Positions 35,656-44,854 of a stretch of 64,000 nucleotides of DNA are shown here, piece by piece. Positions within the stretch are counted from its first letter, which is position 1. Each line of letters begins with the position of its first letter. The notes beneath the pieces are model-generated. The model did no database searches, was not told where the DNA came from, and was given only the letters and a program-made list of their open reading frames with translations. Made by a program: the position numbers and the translations under genes. The stretch comes from CAXBOO01 sp963977425 (lineage in GTDB: Bacteria; Bacteroidota; Bacteroidia; Flavobacteriales_D; Luteibaculaceae): positions 186,001 through 250,000 of the forward strand of contig CAXBOO010000003.1 of NCBI GenBank assembly GCA_963977425.1. Direction: 5' to 3'.

Positions 35656-35680
35656 AAAAAAGGCCTAAGCGGCCTTTTTT
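35656..35680. terminator. Bidirectional terminator
   Basis: AAAAAAGGCC and GGCCTTTTTT flank a 5-base loop. It serves the CvfB-like gene on the plus strand and overlaps the stop of the desaturase-like gene on the minus strand. Confidence 0.85.
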
Positions 35681-36576
35681 ATTGATTCTTCTTCTGGATG
35701 ATCTCCAAACTTTTTATTGATTCTATCGTAATATCGAGCAGGGCTACCAAATAATATTTTAAAAGCTGCTTTGAAGCTACGGCAATGGTATAAATCAACC
35801 ACGACTTCTTTCCATGCATGGAATACCAATACAACAGGATTGTATGAGTTTATTGGTGTGGTGATACCATATACAGGCTTTTCATCTTCTTCAATAAATG
35901 TTCCGAAAATACGGTCCCAAAAAATGAAAGTAGAACCATAGTTCTTGTCCATATACTGTGGGTTGGTAGAGTGGTGAACTCTATGGTGAGATGGTGTTGT
36001 AAATATATACTCAATAGGTTTTGGCAGTTTTCTAATAAACTCCGTATGAATCCAGAACTGGTACAAAACTTCTATTTGGTGAATGATGAAAAACACAAAC
36101 GGATCGAAGCCCATCATTACTACAGGCAAAAAGAAAATAATCTTTAAGTTTTGAGTCCAAGACAAACGGAAAGAAACCGCTAGATTGTAATATTTAGAAT
36201 TGTGATGTACTACATGCGTACTCCACCAAAAACGTTGTTCGTGAGCGATACGGTGCGCCCAATAGCGACAAAAATCCAATACAAAAAGACATATAACATA
36301 ACTCCACCAAGTATGAGGAATTCTGAATGGGCTTAGGTTATAAAAGAATACGATGGTAGCAAACACTCCTACCTTCATGAAGACATTCAAAATCAAATTG
36401 ATAATCCCTATCGAAGCCGAAGCCATGAAGTCCTTACCATTGTACAAATCTTTCTTCTTGCGTTCACTAAAAATAAACTCAAGCAAAACCAACGCAAACA
36501 TGACTGGCGCTGCGTAAATAATTACTTTATTAAAATCAAGATTTTGAATATCCTGAACTGTAATGATGTCTTTCAT
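35665..36576 (-). CDS. Sterol desaturase / fatty acid hydroxylase family protein
   Basis: A 303-residue integral membrane di-iron enzyme. The eight-histidine pattern is complete: HRIAHE, HVVHHN and, later, HHRVHH, between four or so hydrophobic helices. Family members hydroxylate or desaturate fatty acids, carotenoids, sterols or ether lipids; the specific substrate is not evident. A cytoplasmic Lys-rich tail ends the protein. Monocistronic with a -7 element at 36604-36611. Confidence 0.9.
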   Translation of the reverse strand: MKDIITVQDIQNLDFNKVIIYAAPVMFALVLLEFIFSERKKKDLYNGKDFMASASIGIINLILNVFMKVGVFATIVFFYNLSPFRIPHTWWSYVICLFVLDFCRYWAHRIAHEQRFWWSTHVVHHNSKYYNLAVSFRLSWTQNLKIIFFLPVVMMGFDPFVFFIIHQIEVLYQFWIHTEFIRKLPKPIEYIFTTPSHHRVHHSTNPQYMDKNYGSTFIFWDRIFGTFIEEDEKPVYGITTPINSYNPVVLVFHAWKEVVVDLYHCRSFKAAFKILFGSPARYYDRINKKFGDHPEEESIKKAA

Positions 36577-36603
36577 AAATAAAACCTAAAAGGCATTGAG
36601 CTG

Positions 36604-36611
36604 CAAAAGTA
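36604..36611 (-). promoter_or_regulatory. -7 promoter element of the desaturase-like gene
   Basis: On the minus strand TACTTTTG, 27 bp before the ATG at 36576. No good -33 box is seen. Confidence 0.5.
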
Positions 36612-36706
36612 CCTAAAAAGTATCTTTCTAACCTTAATCTAAGTCTGAAACAGAGGATTCCTAATGTAATCTGTTTTTCTAATGGAAAATAGCTTGTTGT
36701 TTCAAA

Positions 36707-37102
36707 TTAATCTTCCCCTCTTTTTTCGGGATCGTACGGTACAAAAAAGGCTACCCACATAGCTCTAGCCCATACATACACCATAGGGAACAATAATATT
36801 AATACAACAATCAGTGCGCCTAAAATTGCATACCAAGAAAGATCTGGCCACACAAAATGACGCAATAATGCACCTATAACCACTACTGCAGTTCCAATCG
36901 CAACGGTTAACATATAACTTACGTAAGAACTTCCAAAAAAGAATCCTGGCTCGCGAGAAAACCTTAAACCACAGTGAGAGCACGTCCTGTTTGTTTCGCC
37001 TAATTTTTTAAGATTATAGGGATGGTAATTCAATAACTTTCCTTGATGGCATCGAGCACACGACAAGGTAAAAGTCGCCTTTAAAATTCTCGCAATTTTC
37101 AT
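36707..37102 (-). CDS. DUF983 membrane protein
   Basis: A 131-residue protein with an N-terminal zinc-ribbon-like pair of CxxC motifs (SCARCHQGK and TCSHCGLRF) followed by two long hydrophobic helices (VSYMLTVAIGTAVVVIGALL and YAILGALIVVLILLFPMVYV). This is the DUF983 plan, of unknown function. The ATG at 37102 gives the usual 12-14 residues before the first CxxC; an in-frame start at 37135 would add 11 residues. Confidence 0.85.
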   Translation of the reverse strand: MKIARILKATFTLSCARCHQGKLLNYHPYNLKKLGETNRTCSHCGLRFSREPGFFFGSSYVSYMLTVAIGTAVVVIGALLRHFVWPDLSWYAILGALIVVLILLFPMVYVWARAMWVAFFVPYDPEKRGED

Positions 37103-37261
37103 GTTCGAAATTAACCCAATTAGCCTAAAAGGCAAGCAACTTAGGTTACAAAAATGGGCGATTGGTCAAGAAAATCGACTCAACATAAATATCTACAACA
37201 GAAGTTATATTTTTAATGGCTTAGTCAATAGTTTTTTATCAAAAGGAATAAATCTATCAAC

Positions 37262-37624
37262 ATGAATAAAAAAGAAATTGCCATCAATTTTCTAAAATTA
37301 GCTGGACTGGGCGACGTTAAAAAAGGGTTCGATAATTACGTTTCTAAGAACTTCAAGCACCATAACCAATATTTTGAAGGCGACCGCCAATCGTTGTTAA
37401 ACGCAATGGAGGATGCCCACAAAACGGCTCCAAACACAGCAATAGAAATAAAACAGTGTTTTGAAGAGGGCAATTCTGTCATTACACACTCATTGATTTG
37501 CAAAAACAACATGGACATTGCAGTGGTGCATATTTTCAGAATTGAAAATGGAACAATTGAAGAATTGTGGGATATAGGGCAAATTATCGACAAGAAATCC
37601 CCGAATAAGAATGGTTTGTTTTAA
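37262..37624 (+). CDS. SnoaL/NTF2-like protein
   Basis: A 120-residue single-domain protein of the NTF2/SnoaL cone fold: helices at the start (AINFLKLAGLGDVKKGFDNYV), then FKHHNQYFEGDRQSLLNAM and strands VITHSLICKN and IAVVHIFRIENGTIEELWDI. Such proteins are often small isomerases or hydrolases, or have lost activity. No substrate can be assigned. Stand-alone gene. Confidence 0.82.
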   Translation: MNKKEIAINFLKLAGLGDVKKGFDNYVSKNFKHHNQYFEGDRQSLLNAMEDAHKTAPNTAIEIKQCFEEGNSVITHSLICKNNMDIAVVHIFRIENGTIEELWDIGQIIDKKSPNKNGLF

Positions 37625-37672
37625 TATTTAATTACTACATTTCCAACAAACAGCACAATAACAACTACAAAT

Positions 37673-38125
37673 ATGCATGTCAATACTACGAACACTCTTT
37701 TCAAGTTTATTGTTTTACTCATCAGCCTTACCTTCCTCTCGAGTTCTTGTGAAAAAGATACTAAGGACGAAGAAAAACCAGCTGTAGTTGCTGATTTTAG
37801 GGATAGTATAATAGGCACCTATACATGCATTGAGACATATTATGGCCCAATTCAAAACGAAAACAATCAAATAGTTTGGGAATTAGATACAGTTTCAACC
37901 GATACACAAGTACAAATTGAAATTCATTCTGATAGCACCTCTATAATTGTTAGTTCAGAATCGTTTAGTTTTGTTGCTCCATACGAAAGCAATGGAAAAT
38001 ATACTTGCTACAAATGTGGTGGACCACCTGATTACGCTCAATTTTTTCAATCTGATAGTATTCATGTACACCGCAAAATAGGAGCTCCAGCACAAAGGAA
38101 TTACTATGGATTCAAGAATCCATAA
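37673..38125 (+). CDS. Hypothetical lipoprotein
   Basis: A 150-residue protein with a signal ending SSSC (Cys26), so a predicted lipoprotein. The remainder is beta-rich and contains TCYKCGGPP, a single CxxC-type pair that might bind a metal or form a disulfide. No family recognised. It lies 48 bp after the SnoaL-like gene on the same strand. Confidence 0.6.
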   Translation: MHVNTTNTLFKFIVLLISLTFLSSSCEKDTKDEEKPAVVADFRDSIIGTYTCIETYYGPIQNENNQIVWELDTVSTDTQVQIEIHSDSTSIIVSSESFSFVAPYESNGKYTCYKCGGPPDYAQFFQSDSIHVHRKIGAPAQRNYYGFKNP

Positions 38126-38209
38126 TTTATTACTGCTAGGCCCTACCCATCGCTTGTAAATTGTCTTTATTTTGTTTTAGTATTTTGAAACCATCAATTT
38201 GAAAACACT

Positions 38210-38851
38210 ATGAACACTGAAGTAGATGATTTTTTGAGGCAAGAAAAAAAATGGCAAGCCGAGCTAGCATTGCTTCGCGAAATCATACTGGAGTGCGATT
38301 TAACAGAGGATTTTAAATGGATGCACCCTTGTTACACCCTCAACAGTAAAAACATCTTACTAATTCATGGTTTCAAAGAATACTGTGCGGTCTTGTTCAA
38401 TAAAGGCGCTCTATTATCTGATCCTCACAACATTTTGGTTCAACAAACCAAAAACACTCAATCGGCACGGCAAATTCGATTCTCGGATATTTCTGAAATA
38501 GAAGATCTTAGGCCCATCATTAAAGATTATATATTGGCTGCCATCGAAGTAGAAAAATCGGGATTAAAAGTTGAAAAAAAATCAACTTCAGATTATGAAG
38601 TACCTATAGAACTCATTCAAAAATTTGAAGGGAATCCTGATTTCGAAAAAGCTTTTTCAAACCTTACTCCTGGCCGACAACGGGGTTATCTATTGCATTT
38701 TACCCAACCAAAACAATCGAAAACCAAATTGTCAAGAATTGAAAACAGCATCGATAAAATTATGAAGGGCTATGGATTCAACGACTGTACCTGTGGATTA
38801 TCCAAACGCATGCCTAATTGCGATGGTTCTCACAAACAACTCACACAATAA
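38210..38851 (+). CDS. YdeI/DUF1801 protein fused to a C-terminal CDGSH Fe-S motif
   Basis: A 213-residue paralogue of the 29035-29619 product: VDDFLRQEKKWQAELALLREI and FKWMHPCYTLNSKNILLIHGF give the DUF1801 part, and FSNLTPGRQRGYLLHFTQPKQSK the YdeI part. The last 21 residues add CTCGLSKRMPNCDGSH, an exact match to the CDGSH pattern C-x-C-x2-S-x3-P-x-C-D-G-S-H (Cys193, Cys195, Cys204, His208), which in mitoNEET-type proteins holds a redox-active 2Fe-2S cluster. The paralogue has no such tail. The fusion suggests a redox- or iron-sensing version of the YdeI protein; that is inference. Monocistronic. Confidence 0.88.
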   Translation: MNTEVDDFLRQEKKWQAELALLREIILECDLTEDFKWMHPCYTLNSKNILLIHGFKEYCAVLFNKGALLSDPHNILVQQTKNTQSARQIRFSDISEIEDLRPIIKDYILAAIEVEKSGLKVEKKSTSDYEVPIELIQKFEGNPDFEKAFSNLTPGRQRGYLLHFTQPKQSKTKLSRIENSIDKIMKGYGFNDCTCGLSKRMPNCDGSHKQLTQ

Positions 38852-38863
38852 AAGGACAGTTCG

Positions 38864-41239
38864 TTAACGTCTACCGCCCGAATAAGTCATGGCTTCACCT
38901 TTCCCAAAACTATAGCTAAAGCCTAAAGTAATAAAGCGGCCTCTTTTTTGATTGCTGTACACATAAAAATCATCTTGGTCTACTACGCTCTCTCTAATTC
39001 GTGATGCAAACACATCGCGTACACTAAAGTTAACAACAGCTTTTCCTTTCCAAATCTTCTTTCTAACCCCTAGATCGGCAAAAGCAAAACCAGATACTTG
39101 TCCTTGTACCGTTTTGACTGAAGAACGATAGTTTGGTGTTATTTCAAAATCATAGTCGTTTGGCAATTTGAATTTCCCTGTAAACTTCATCGACCACTGA
39201 TTGCCACTGAAATCGAAATTTTGAGCCAAATACACTCCCTCTCTTACAAAGTAACCGTAGTTGAAATCGCCCGTAATGGTTATTTTTTTGGTGGCATTGT
39301 ATTTCCCATTGATTTCCAAACCTGTTTTCTTATTACTTCCTACGTTGATGGGCATTGTAATATTGACATCGTTCTCGAAAATTGAAACACGTTCCATCAC
39401 ATTGGTTGTGTACAAATGATAAATGCTGGTATTCAATGATAGTTTTTTCATTAAAAAGATACCCGTCACTTCATACGAGTCGGCATATTCTGGCAACAAA
39501 TCAGGATTACCTTTTCTAATGTTGTAGTTGTTTCTAATATTGAAAAATGGATTTAAGTCCCACAATCGAGGGCGGAAAATACGCTTACTATACCCCGCTT
39601 GCAGTGAGGCCATTTTAGATATTTTAAATGACGTATGCACCGAAGGAAAAAGATTGGTGTAATTCTGAGTGTTTTCTTCGTTAGTGGTGCTCAATAATGT
39701 TTTCAAATCTGTGTTTTCTAAACGAAAGCCTACTTTAACGCCCCACTTAGCTCCTTCAAAAGAACCCGTACCATATACTCCCAATACTTTTTGATTATAC
39801 TCAAAGTTATTCGCCAAATTAGAATCTATAACTTCCTGACCACCAACAACATCAAACACCGCGTAATCGTTTCCAACATCGTTTATTTCATATAGTGCAC
39901 CCGATTCTATAGTCACTTTTTCTGACAACGGATTGGTGTAATCTAGTTTGAACGTGTAATCGGATTGATAAAAATTGGTTCGAGTAAGTTGCTGTGTATT
40001 GCTTTCACCACTGCTAAATGTATTGTTGAATTCAGAAGATAAATCTTTCCCAAAAAAGCTGCCTAAAGTGCTAAAGAGCAATACATGATCTTTGTTGTTC
40101 TGGAATTGTTTTTTGTACTGTAAATCGTACTTGTACTTCGGGTTTGTTGCATCGGTTTCTTCCTTTCTTTGGTATACCGATGAGATAGTCCCCAAACTAT
40201 CGTACAAAATGAAATCGGTTGTAGACGGCTGTGTTTCTATTTCGTACGCATAGTTTCCAGAGAGAGTAATGGCATTGAATTCGTTTATATAGTAATCGGT
40301 ACCTAAAGTTATGTTGTAGAAATTTTCATTTCGATAATTCTCACCCTCGCTCTCAATTTTGGTGTTGTTTACCTTATTGATATTTTCACTTATAGAATAA
40401 CTAGGCTGAGATCGATACCCCAAGCCAAACTGACTAAAAAAATTGAATTTTTCGGTACGATAATTTACACTTCCTCCCAAACTATGGTTGTTGGGTATAC
40501 CCGTATTGAAAGACATAGAGCCATTGAATCCTTTTTTGTCTTCCTTTTTAAGAATGATGTTGATAATACCAGACGAGCCTTCGGCTTCGTATTTGGCCGA
40601 TGGATTGGTAATAACCTCCACACTTTCTATCATGTCGGCGGTTATACTGCCCAGCGCATTGCTTTGTTCATCGGCTAATACAGAAGGCTTTCCATTGATC
40701 AAAATCTGAACACCTGCATTGCCTCTAAGCGTAACAGTTCCTTCAATATCTACATTAACCGATGGTACATTATTTAAGACTTCCATAGCTCCCATACCGG
40801 TACTGCTGATGTCTTTCCCAACATTAAAAACACGTTTATCCAACTTGAATTCAACCGTCGATTTTTCGGCTACGACAGAAACTTCATTTAAGGTTTGTGA
40901 ATTTTGCGCTAGAAAAATATCACCAAAATTTATGTCGGAATTATTTAATTCAAATTCTTTGATGGATTTCTTTTCATAGCCCATAAAACTGAACTCAATG
41001 TAAACGTCGTTTGTTTGACTTTTTATTGAGAATGAGCCATCATCGGTTGTTGTAGTACCATTCAATATTTTATTGGTCTCATTCGAAAAGACTACAATGG
41101 TAGCATACGGAATTGCTTGTTTTGAAACAGCATCTTTCAGCGTTCCAGAAAAAACAAATGAATTGTTTTGAGCTTGAGAAATACCAGTAAATGATATCAA
41201 AAAGGAAACGAAAAAACAAACCTTAAGTGTGCGCAGCAT
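38864..41239 (-). CDS. TonB-receptor-like outer membrane protein with carboxypeptidase-regulatory N domain
   Basis: A 791-residue outer membrane protein. After the signal peptide (ending GISQAQ), a CarboxypepD_reg-like domain starts FSGTLKDAVSKQAIPYATI. A plug domain follows (VLNNVPSVNVDIEGTVTLRG, IESVEVITNPSAKYEAEGSSG) and then a long beta barrel of the OMP_b-brl_3 type, ending FITLGFSYSFGKGEAM. No N-terminal TonB box is obvious. These proteins import or assemble unknown ligands at the cell surface. An in-frame start at 41263 would precede the signal by 8 residues; 41239 is preferred. The neighbours give no substrate clue. Confidence 0.88.
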   Translation of the reverse strand: MLRTLKVCFFVSFLISFTGISQAQNNSFVFSGTLKDAVSKQAIPYATIVVFSNETNKILNGTTTTDDGSFSIKSQTNDVYIEFSFMGYEKKSIKEFELNNSDINFGDIFLAQNSQTLNEVSVVAEKSTVEFKLDKRVFNVGKDISSTGMGAMEVLNNVPSVNVDIEGTVTLRGNAGVQILINGKPSVLADEQSNALGSITADMIESVEVITNPSAKYEAEGSSGIINIILKKEDKKGFNGSMSFNTGIPNNHSLGGSVNYRTEKFNFFSQFGLGYRSQPSYSISENINKVNNTKIESEGENYRNENFYNITLGTDYYINEFNAITLSGNYAYEIETQPSTTDFILYDSLGTISSVYQRKEETDATNPKYKYDLQYKKQFQNNKDHVLLFSTLGSFFGKDLSSEFNNTFSSGESNTQQLTRTNFYQSDYTFKLDYTNPLSEKVTIESGALYEINDVGNDYAVFDVVGGQEVIDSNLANNFEYNQKVLGVYGTGSFEGAKWGVKVGFRLENTDLKTLLSTTNEENTQNYTNLFPSVHTSFKISKMASLQAGYSKRIFRPRLWDLNPFFNIRNNYNIRKGNPDLLPEYADSYEVTGIFLMKKLSLNTSIYHLYTTNVMERVSIFENDVNITMPINVGSNKKTGLEINGKYNATKKITITGDFNYGYFVREGVYLAQNFDFSGNQWSMKFTGKFKLPNDYDFEITPNYRSSVKTVQGQVSGFAFADLGVRKKIWKGKAVVNFSVRDVFASRIRESVVDQDDFYVYSNQKRGRFITLGFSYSFGKGEAMTYSGGRR

Positions 41240-41439
41240 TAAAATATATTTAAAGAACTGCAAAAAAGTAAAGAAATACGGGTTTTACACCTACTTACCT
41301 AAAGATTTTCGTCCGTTTTTACCATACTTAAACAATTAATGAATTTTTAAGTAATCTAAGTCTGTTTTAAAGCTTCAATAGAGCCAACCAATAAGAAATC
41401 CAGAAGCGTTAACTACTTCTAAACAAAACCATTAGAAAC

Positions 41440-41461
41440 AAAAAACCCCGATAAATCGGGG
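41440..41461 (-). terminator. Terminator of tRNA-Ser
   Basis: CCCCGA (41446-41451) pairs with TCGGGG around TAAA; a six-T run follows on the minus strand, 18 bp beyond the tRNA 3' end. Confidence 0.85.
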
Positions 41462-41476
41462 CCTTCGTGTTCATTG

Positions 41477-41565
<89 letters not shown>

Positions 41566-41671
41566 AATGGGAGCGCAAATATATACATTGAATTCAACTT
41601 TGCAAACCTCTTTCTATTTTTTTTCAATTTCATTTTGGAATGCCTATTTTCGTCGTAGAATTATACCGATT

Positions 41672-42850
41672 ATGAAAGACGTTTATATTGTATCGGCAGT
41701 GCGTACACCAATGGGATCTTTTCTTGGATCACTTGCTAATGTACCTGCTACTACTCTAGGATCTGTAGCCATTAAAGGTGCTATAGACAAAATCAACCTT
41801 GCTCCTTCTGAAGTTGAAGAAGTGTTTATGGGTAATGTATTGCAAGCCAATGTTGGTCAAGCTCCTGCTCGTCAGGCTGCAATTTTTGCTGGTTTACCAG
41901 ATACAGTACCAAGTACTACAGTAAACAAAGTTTGTGCTTCGGGTATGAAAGCGCTTATGTTGGGTGCTACTTCTATAGGTGCAGGTCTTAATGACGTTGT
42001 AGTTGTAGGTGGTATGGAAAACATGAGCAGTGTACCTCACTACATTACCAACAGTCGTAGCGGAACCAAATTTGGTGACGGTAAAATGGTTGATGGTTTA
42101 ATCAACGACGGTCTTACAGATGTGTACAACAAAACTGTAATGGGTGTTTGTGCTGAAACTTGTGCTGAAGAATATAAGTTTACTAGAGAAGAGCAAGATG
42201 CTTTTGCTGTAGAATCTTATGAAAGATCTGCTAAGGCATGGAAAGACGGTAAATTTTCTGAAGAAATTGTACCAGTAGCTATTCCACAACGCAAAGGAGA
42301 TCCTATCATGTTTGCTGAAGATGAGGAATACAAAAACGTGAAGATGGATAAAATATCTTCTTTGCGTCCTGTTTTCAAAAAAGATGGAACTGTTACAGCT
42401 GCCAATGCTTCTACATTAAACGATGGTGCTTCTGCATTAGTTTTGATGAGCAAAGAAAAAATGGAAGCTCTTGGACTAAAGCCTTTGGCAAAAGTTAGAG
42501 GTTTTGCTGATGCTGCTCAAGCTCCAGAATGGTTTACTACTTCTCCAGCAAAAGCAATTCCAAAAGCATTGGATAATGCAGGTTTGAAAATTGACGATGT
42601 TGATTTCTACGAGTTCAATGAAGCATTTGCTGTAGTTGGATTGGCTAACTGCAAATTACTAGGTATTGATGGTGCTAAAGTAAACGTTAACGGTGGTGCA
42701 GTATCATTGGGTCACCCACTGGGTAACTCTGGTTCTAGAATCATTGTAACGCTTATAAACGTATTGAAACAAAACAAGGGCAAAATTGGTGCTGCTGCTA
42801 TCTGTAATGGTGGCGGTGGAGCTTCTGCTGTTGTTATTGAAGCTTGCTAA
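41672..42850 (+). CDS. Acetyl-CoA C-acetyltransferase (thiolase)
   Basis: A 392-residue thiolase. The nucleophile Cys is in VNKVCASGMKA (near residue 90), the catalytic His in GGAVSLGHPLGNSG, and the second Cys in AICNGGGGAS. DVYIVSAVRTPMGSFLG is a normal N terminus, so the start is at 41672; an upstream in-frame start at 41567 would add 35 unrelated residues and overlap the tRNA promoter region. It condenses or cleaves acetoacetyl-CoA in fatty acid or ketone metabolism. Monocistronic, followed by a terminator. Confidence 0.93.
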   Translation: MKDVYIVSAVRTPMGSFLGSLANVPATTLGSVAIKGAIDKINLAPSEVEEVFMGNVLQANVGQAPARQAAIFAGLPDTVPSTTVNKVCASGMKALMLGATSIGAGLNDVVVVGGMENMSSVPHYITNSRSGTKFGDGKMVDGLINDGLTDVYNKTVMGVCAETCAEEYKFTREEQDAFAVESYERSAKAWKDGKFSEEIVPVAIPQRKGDPIMFAEDEEYKNVKMDKISSLRPVFKKDGTVTAANASTLNDGASALVLMSKEKMEALGLKPLAKVRGFADAAQAPEWFTTSPAKAIPKALDNAGLKIDDVDFYEFNEAFAVVGLANCKLLGIDGAKVNVNGGAVSLGHPLGNSGSRIIVTLINVLKQNKGKIGAAAICNGGGGASAVVIEAC

Positions 42851-42871
42851 TACCACTTTAATTACTTTTTT

Positions 42872-42900
42872 AAAAGCACTGAGCAATCGGTGCTTTTTTT
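42872..42900 (+). terminator. Terminator after thiolase
   Basis: AAAAGCAC pairs with GTGCTTTT around a 10-base loop and is followed by a T run. Confidence 0.85.
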
Positions 42901-42939
42901 ATGCCCTATTTTCTGATAGCAACATCAAAATATTGGGCA

Positions 42940-42968
42940 AAAAAAAAGCCCAACCGAAGTTGGACTTT
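42940..42968 (-). terminator. Terminator of the cold-shock gene, UUCG loop
   Basis: On the minus strand AGTCCAAC-TTCG-GTTGGGCT forms a stable hairpin with a UUCG tetraloop and one G-U pair, then seven or more T. Confidence 0.88.
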
Positions 42969-42993
42969 TTACATAACTGAAAAAAATGTATAA

Positions 42994-43185
42994 TTAAGCT
43001 ACTTTTACGTTAACTGCATTTAAACCTTTTCTACCTTCAGAAACTTCGAATTCTACTGAATCACCTTCTCTAATTTGATCAACAAGACCAGAGATGTGAA
43101 CAAAAAATTCTTCGTTTGAACCGTTTTCTATAATGAAACCAAAACCTTTTGCTTCATTAAAGAATTTTACTTTACCTTCTTTCAT
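42994..43185 (-). CDS. Cold-shock domain protein (CspA family)
   Basis: A 63-residue single cold-shock domain. KVKFFNEAKGFGFI contains RNP1 (KGFGFI) and EEFFVHIS contains RNP2, separated by the expected spacing; the protein ends NVKVA. It binds single-stranded RNA and DNA and helps melt mRNA structure, especially in the cold. The A+T-rich upstream region and the -7 element at 43207 suggest a short leader of about 15-20 nt rather than the long cold-shock leader of E. coli cspA. Confidence 0.95.
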   Translation of the reverse strand: MKEGKVKFFNEAKGFGFIIENGSNEEFFVHISGLVDQIREGDSVEFEVSEGRKGLNAVNVKVA

Positions 43186-43206
43186 TTTATTAAAATATTA
43201 CAGGTA

Positions 43207-43214
43207 CAAAGGTA
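43207..43214 (-). promoter_or_regulatory. -7 promoter element of the cold-shock gene
   Basis: TACCTTTG on the minus strand fits TAnnTTTG; the -33 match is poor (CAAA at 43239-43242, 24 bp away). Confidence 0.5.
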
Positions 43215-43332
43215 CTCTTATTTATCACACCATGTAAACAAATGCAATAAATCGAACTTTTTTTATCGTTTACTATACCAAATGCTTACTGTCACTCTAT
43301 CTAGGCATCATTCTTTTTTTTGTAAAATACAC

Positions 43333-44076
43333 TCAATCAACTTTTTTGAAGCGCATTTTATGCTGATTGTTCCAGAATACTACCTCGTTTTCAGAATAAT
43401 CGACAGCAAAAGCACCGCTATTCATTGCTTTTAGCAATTTGTCTTCTAAATTCATTGTAGAGCACATCATTTTGGTAGTTCCTGCATTTTGAAAAATCAC
43501 AGCGTCTTCATAATACAAGACATTTCCCATTATGCTATTGCAAAACAATCTGCCTTTTACTTTTCCTTCTCTCAGATTGAATTCAAGTTGCGGCCGCTGA
43601 TACTCTCCAGACAAATCCATATCATCGAACGATTGCAATACCCATATATCGTGTAGTGTATAGTGTTCAAGAAACCTTCCGCAACCTTCAAAGATTGGTG
43701 CATCCTGAAAAGTAAGCGTTATCTGATATGATTTTCCAAATTCTACCGTATCGCACTTCTTGTTTTCAGAAAGGGTAACGCTCCCTTCTCTCCCATTTTC
43801 TATTATCCGGTATTCTTTTGTGTTCACATCCTTTTCTATAGATTTTACTATTTCCCAGCGATTAACTGTTTCATTGTTTTTTCTATTAATACGTGTGACT
43901 TTACTATTGACAAAATCAACATTCAGTTTCCATTCATCATTCTTGGCCTCAAAACCATAGTTGCTTGTATGTTCTTTTTCAATTCGCGTACTTTTTTCAT
44001 CCGTTATTACAGCCTGTTTTGTTTTACATCCTGCAAACGACAATGCGCAAAGAGCAATCAATAGAGTGTATTTCAT
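43333..44076 (-). CDS. META-domain lipoprotein
   Basis: A 247-residue predicted lipoprotein (signal ending FAGC, Cys17). The C-terminal 110 residues form a META/HslJ-like domain: LHDIWVLQSFD, PQLEFNLREGKVKGRLFCN and the signature TKMMCSTMNLEDKLLKAM. HslJ-type proteins are envelope stress or inhibitor-resistance factors. The N-terminal half is beta-rich with no recognised domain. Divergent from the NlpC/P60 gene 58 bp away. Confidence 0.85.
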   Translation of the reverse strand: MKYTLLIALCALSFAGCKTKQAVITDEKSTRIEKEHTSNYGFEAKNDEWKLNVDFVNSKVTRINRKNNETVNRWEIVKSIEKDVNTKEYRIIENGREGSVTLSENKKCDTVEFGKSYQITLTFQDAPIFEGCGRFLEHYTLHDIWVLQSFDDMDLSGEYQRPQLEFNLREGKVKGRLFCNSIMGNVLYYEDAVIFQNAGTTKMMCSTMNLEDKLLKAMNSGAFAVDYSENEVVFWNNQHKMRFKKVD

Positions 44077-44134
44077 ATCACAATAGTATAATAGATTATA
44101 ACACCAAACGTTTTCCTTTTCGTAATTATGCGGA

Positions 44135-44854
44135 ATGAAATACGGTATCTGTCTTCAATCACTTATCCCGCAACGTTCGGAACCTAAAGAAAGTTCTGAA
44201 ATGGTTAATCAATTGCTTTTTGGTGAGCATTATGAAATTCTTCATGTAGAAGAAAAATGGGTAAAGATTAGGACCGTACAAGACGCCTACGAAGGATACA
44301 TTGACATCAAATGCCATTTTAGGCTTAGTGATGCCGAATTTGCTGAATGGAGCCAAGTTTCAAAAATAAGCATTCAAACTCTTCAATCTGTTAGCATCAA
44401 CAACAACTCGCATTGGCTAAGTCCTGGGTGTATGTTGCCTCAAACCAGTTTGAATTGGCTTGCCCACGATTACAATTCGGTCAATTTAACTTGGGAAAAT
44501 GCCGCCAAACAGTTTTTAAACACACCTTATCTATGGGGAGGCAAAAATCCATTTGGAATCGATTGCAGTGGTTTCACGCAATGCATTGCTTCTACTCAAA
44601 ACATCAAAATAATGAGAGATGCATTTCAACAAGCAGAACAAGGAGAGCCTTACACTGAACAGTACGGTGCATTGGCTTTTTTCGTCAACGATAAAAACCG
44701 AGTAACCCATGTTGGTATCGTACTAAATGACTCAAAAATCATTCATGCTTCTGGAAAAGTAAGGATAGACGACCTTACAAAAGATGGAATAATACATAGC
44801 GAAACTAAAGCACTAACCCACAAACTATCCCACTTCAGATGCATAGGTTTATAA
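44135..44854 (+). CDS. NlpC/P60 peptidoglycan hydrolase with SH3-like N terminus
   Basis: A 239-residue protein. The N-terminal part (EEKWVKIRTVQDAYEGYIDIKC) is an SH3-like cell-wall-binding domain. The C-terminal half is the NlpC/P60 cysteine peptidase: TPYLWGGKNPFGIDCSGFTQC with catalytic Cys, THVGIVL with catalytic His, and IIHASGKVRID as the third position. It would cleave D-Glu-diaminopimelate links in peptidoglycan stems. No signal peptide is evident, so it may act on recycled muropeptides inside the cell, as in YkfC-type enzymes. It overlaps the next gene by 16 bp. Confidence 0.92.
   Translation: MKYGICLQSLIPQRSEPKESSEMVNQLLFGEHYEILHVEEKWVKIRTVQDAYEGYIDIKCHFRLSDAEFAEWSQVSKISIQTLQSVSINNNSHWLSPGCMLPQTSLNWLAHDYNSVNLTWENAAKQFLNTPYLWGGKNPFGIDCSGFTQCIASTQNIKIMRDAFQQAEQGEPYTEQYGALAFFVNDKNRVTHVGIVLNDSKIIHASGKVRIDDLTKDGIIHSETKALTHKLSHFRCIGL

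Noticed and set aside
38864..41239. SusC/SusD-type polysaccharide utilisation locus
   Set aside because: The receptor has no SusD partner and there are no glycoside hydrolases nearby; the barrel is of the OMP_b-brl_3 type.
41567..41671. N-terminal extension of thiolase by 35 residues
   Set aside because: Residues do not resemble thiolase, and the canonical start MKDVYIVSAVRTP lies at 41672.
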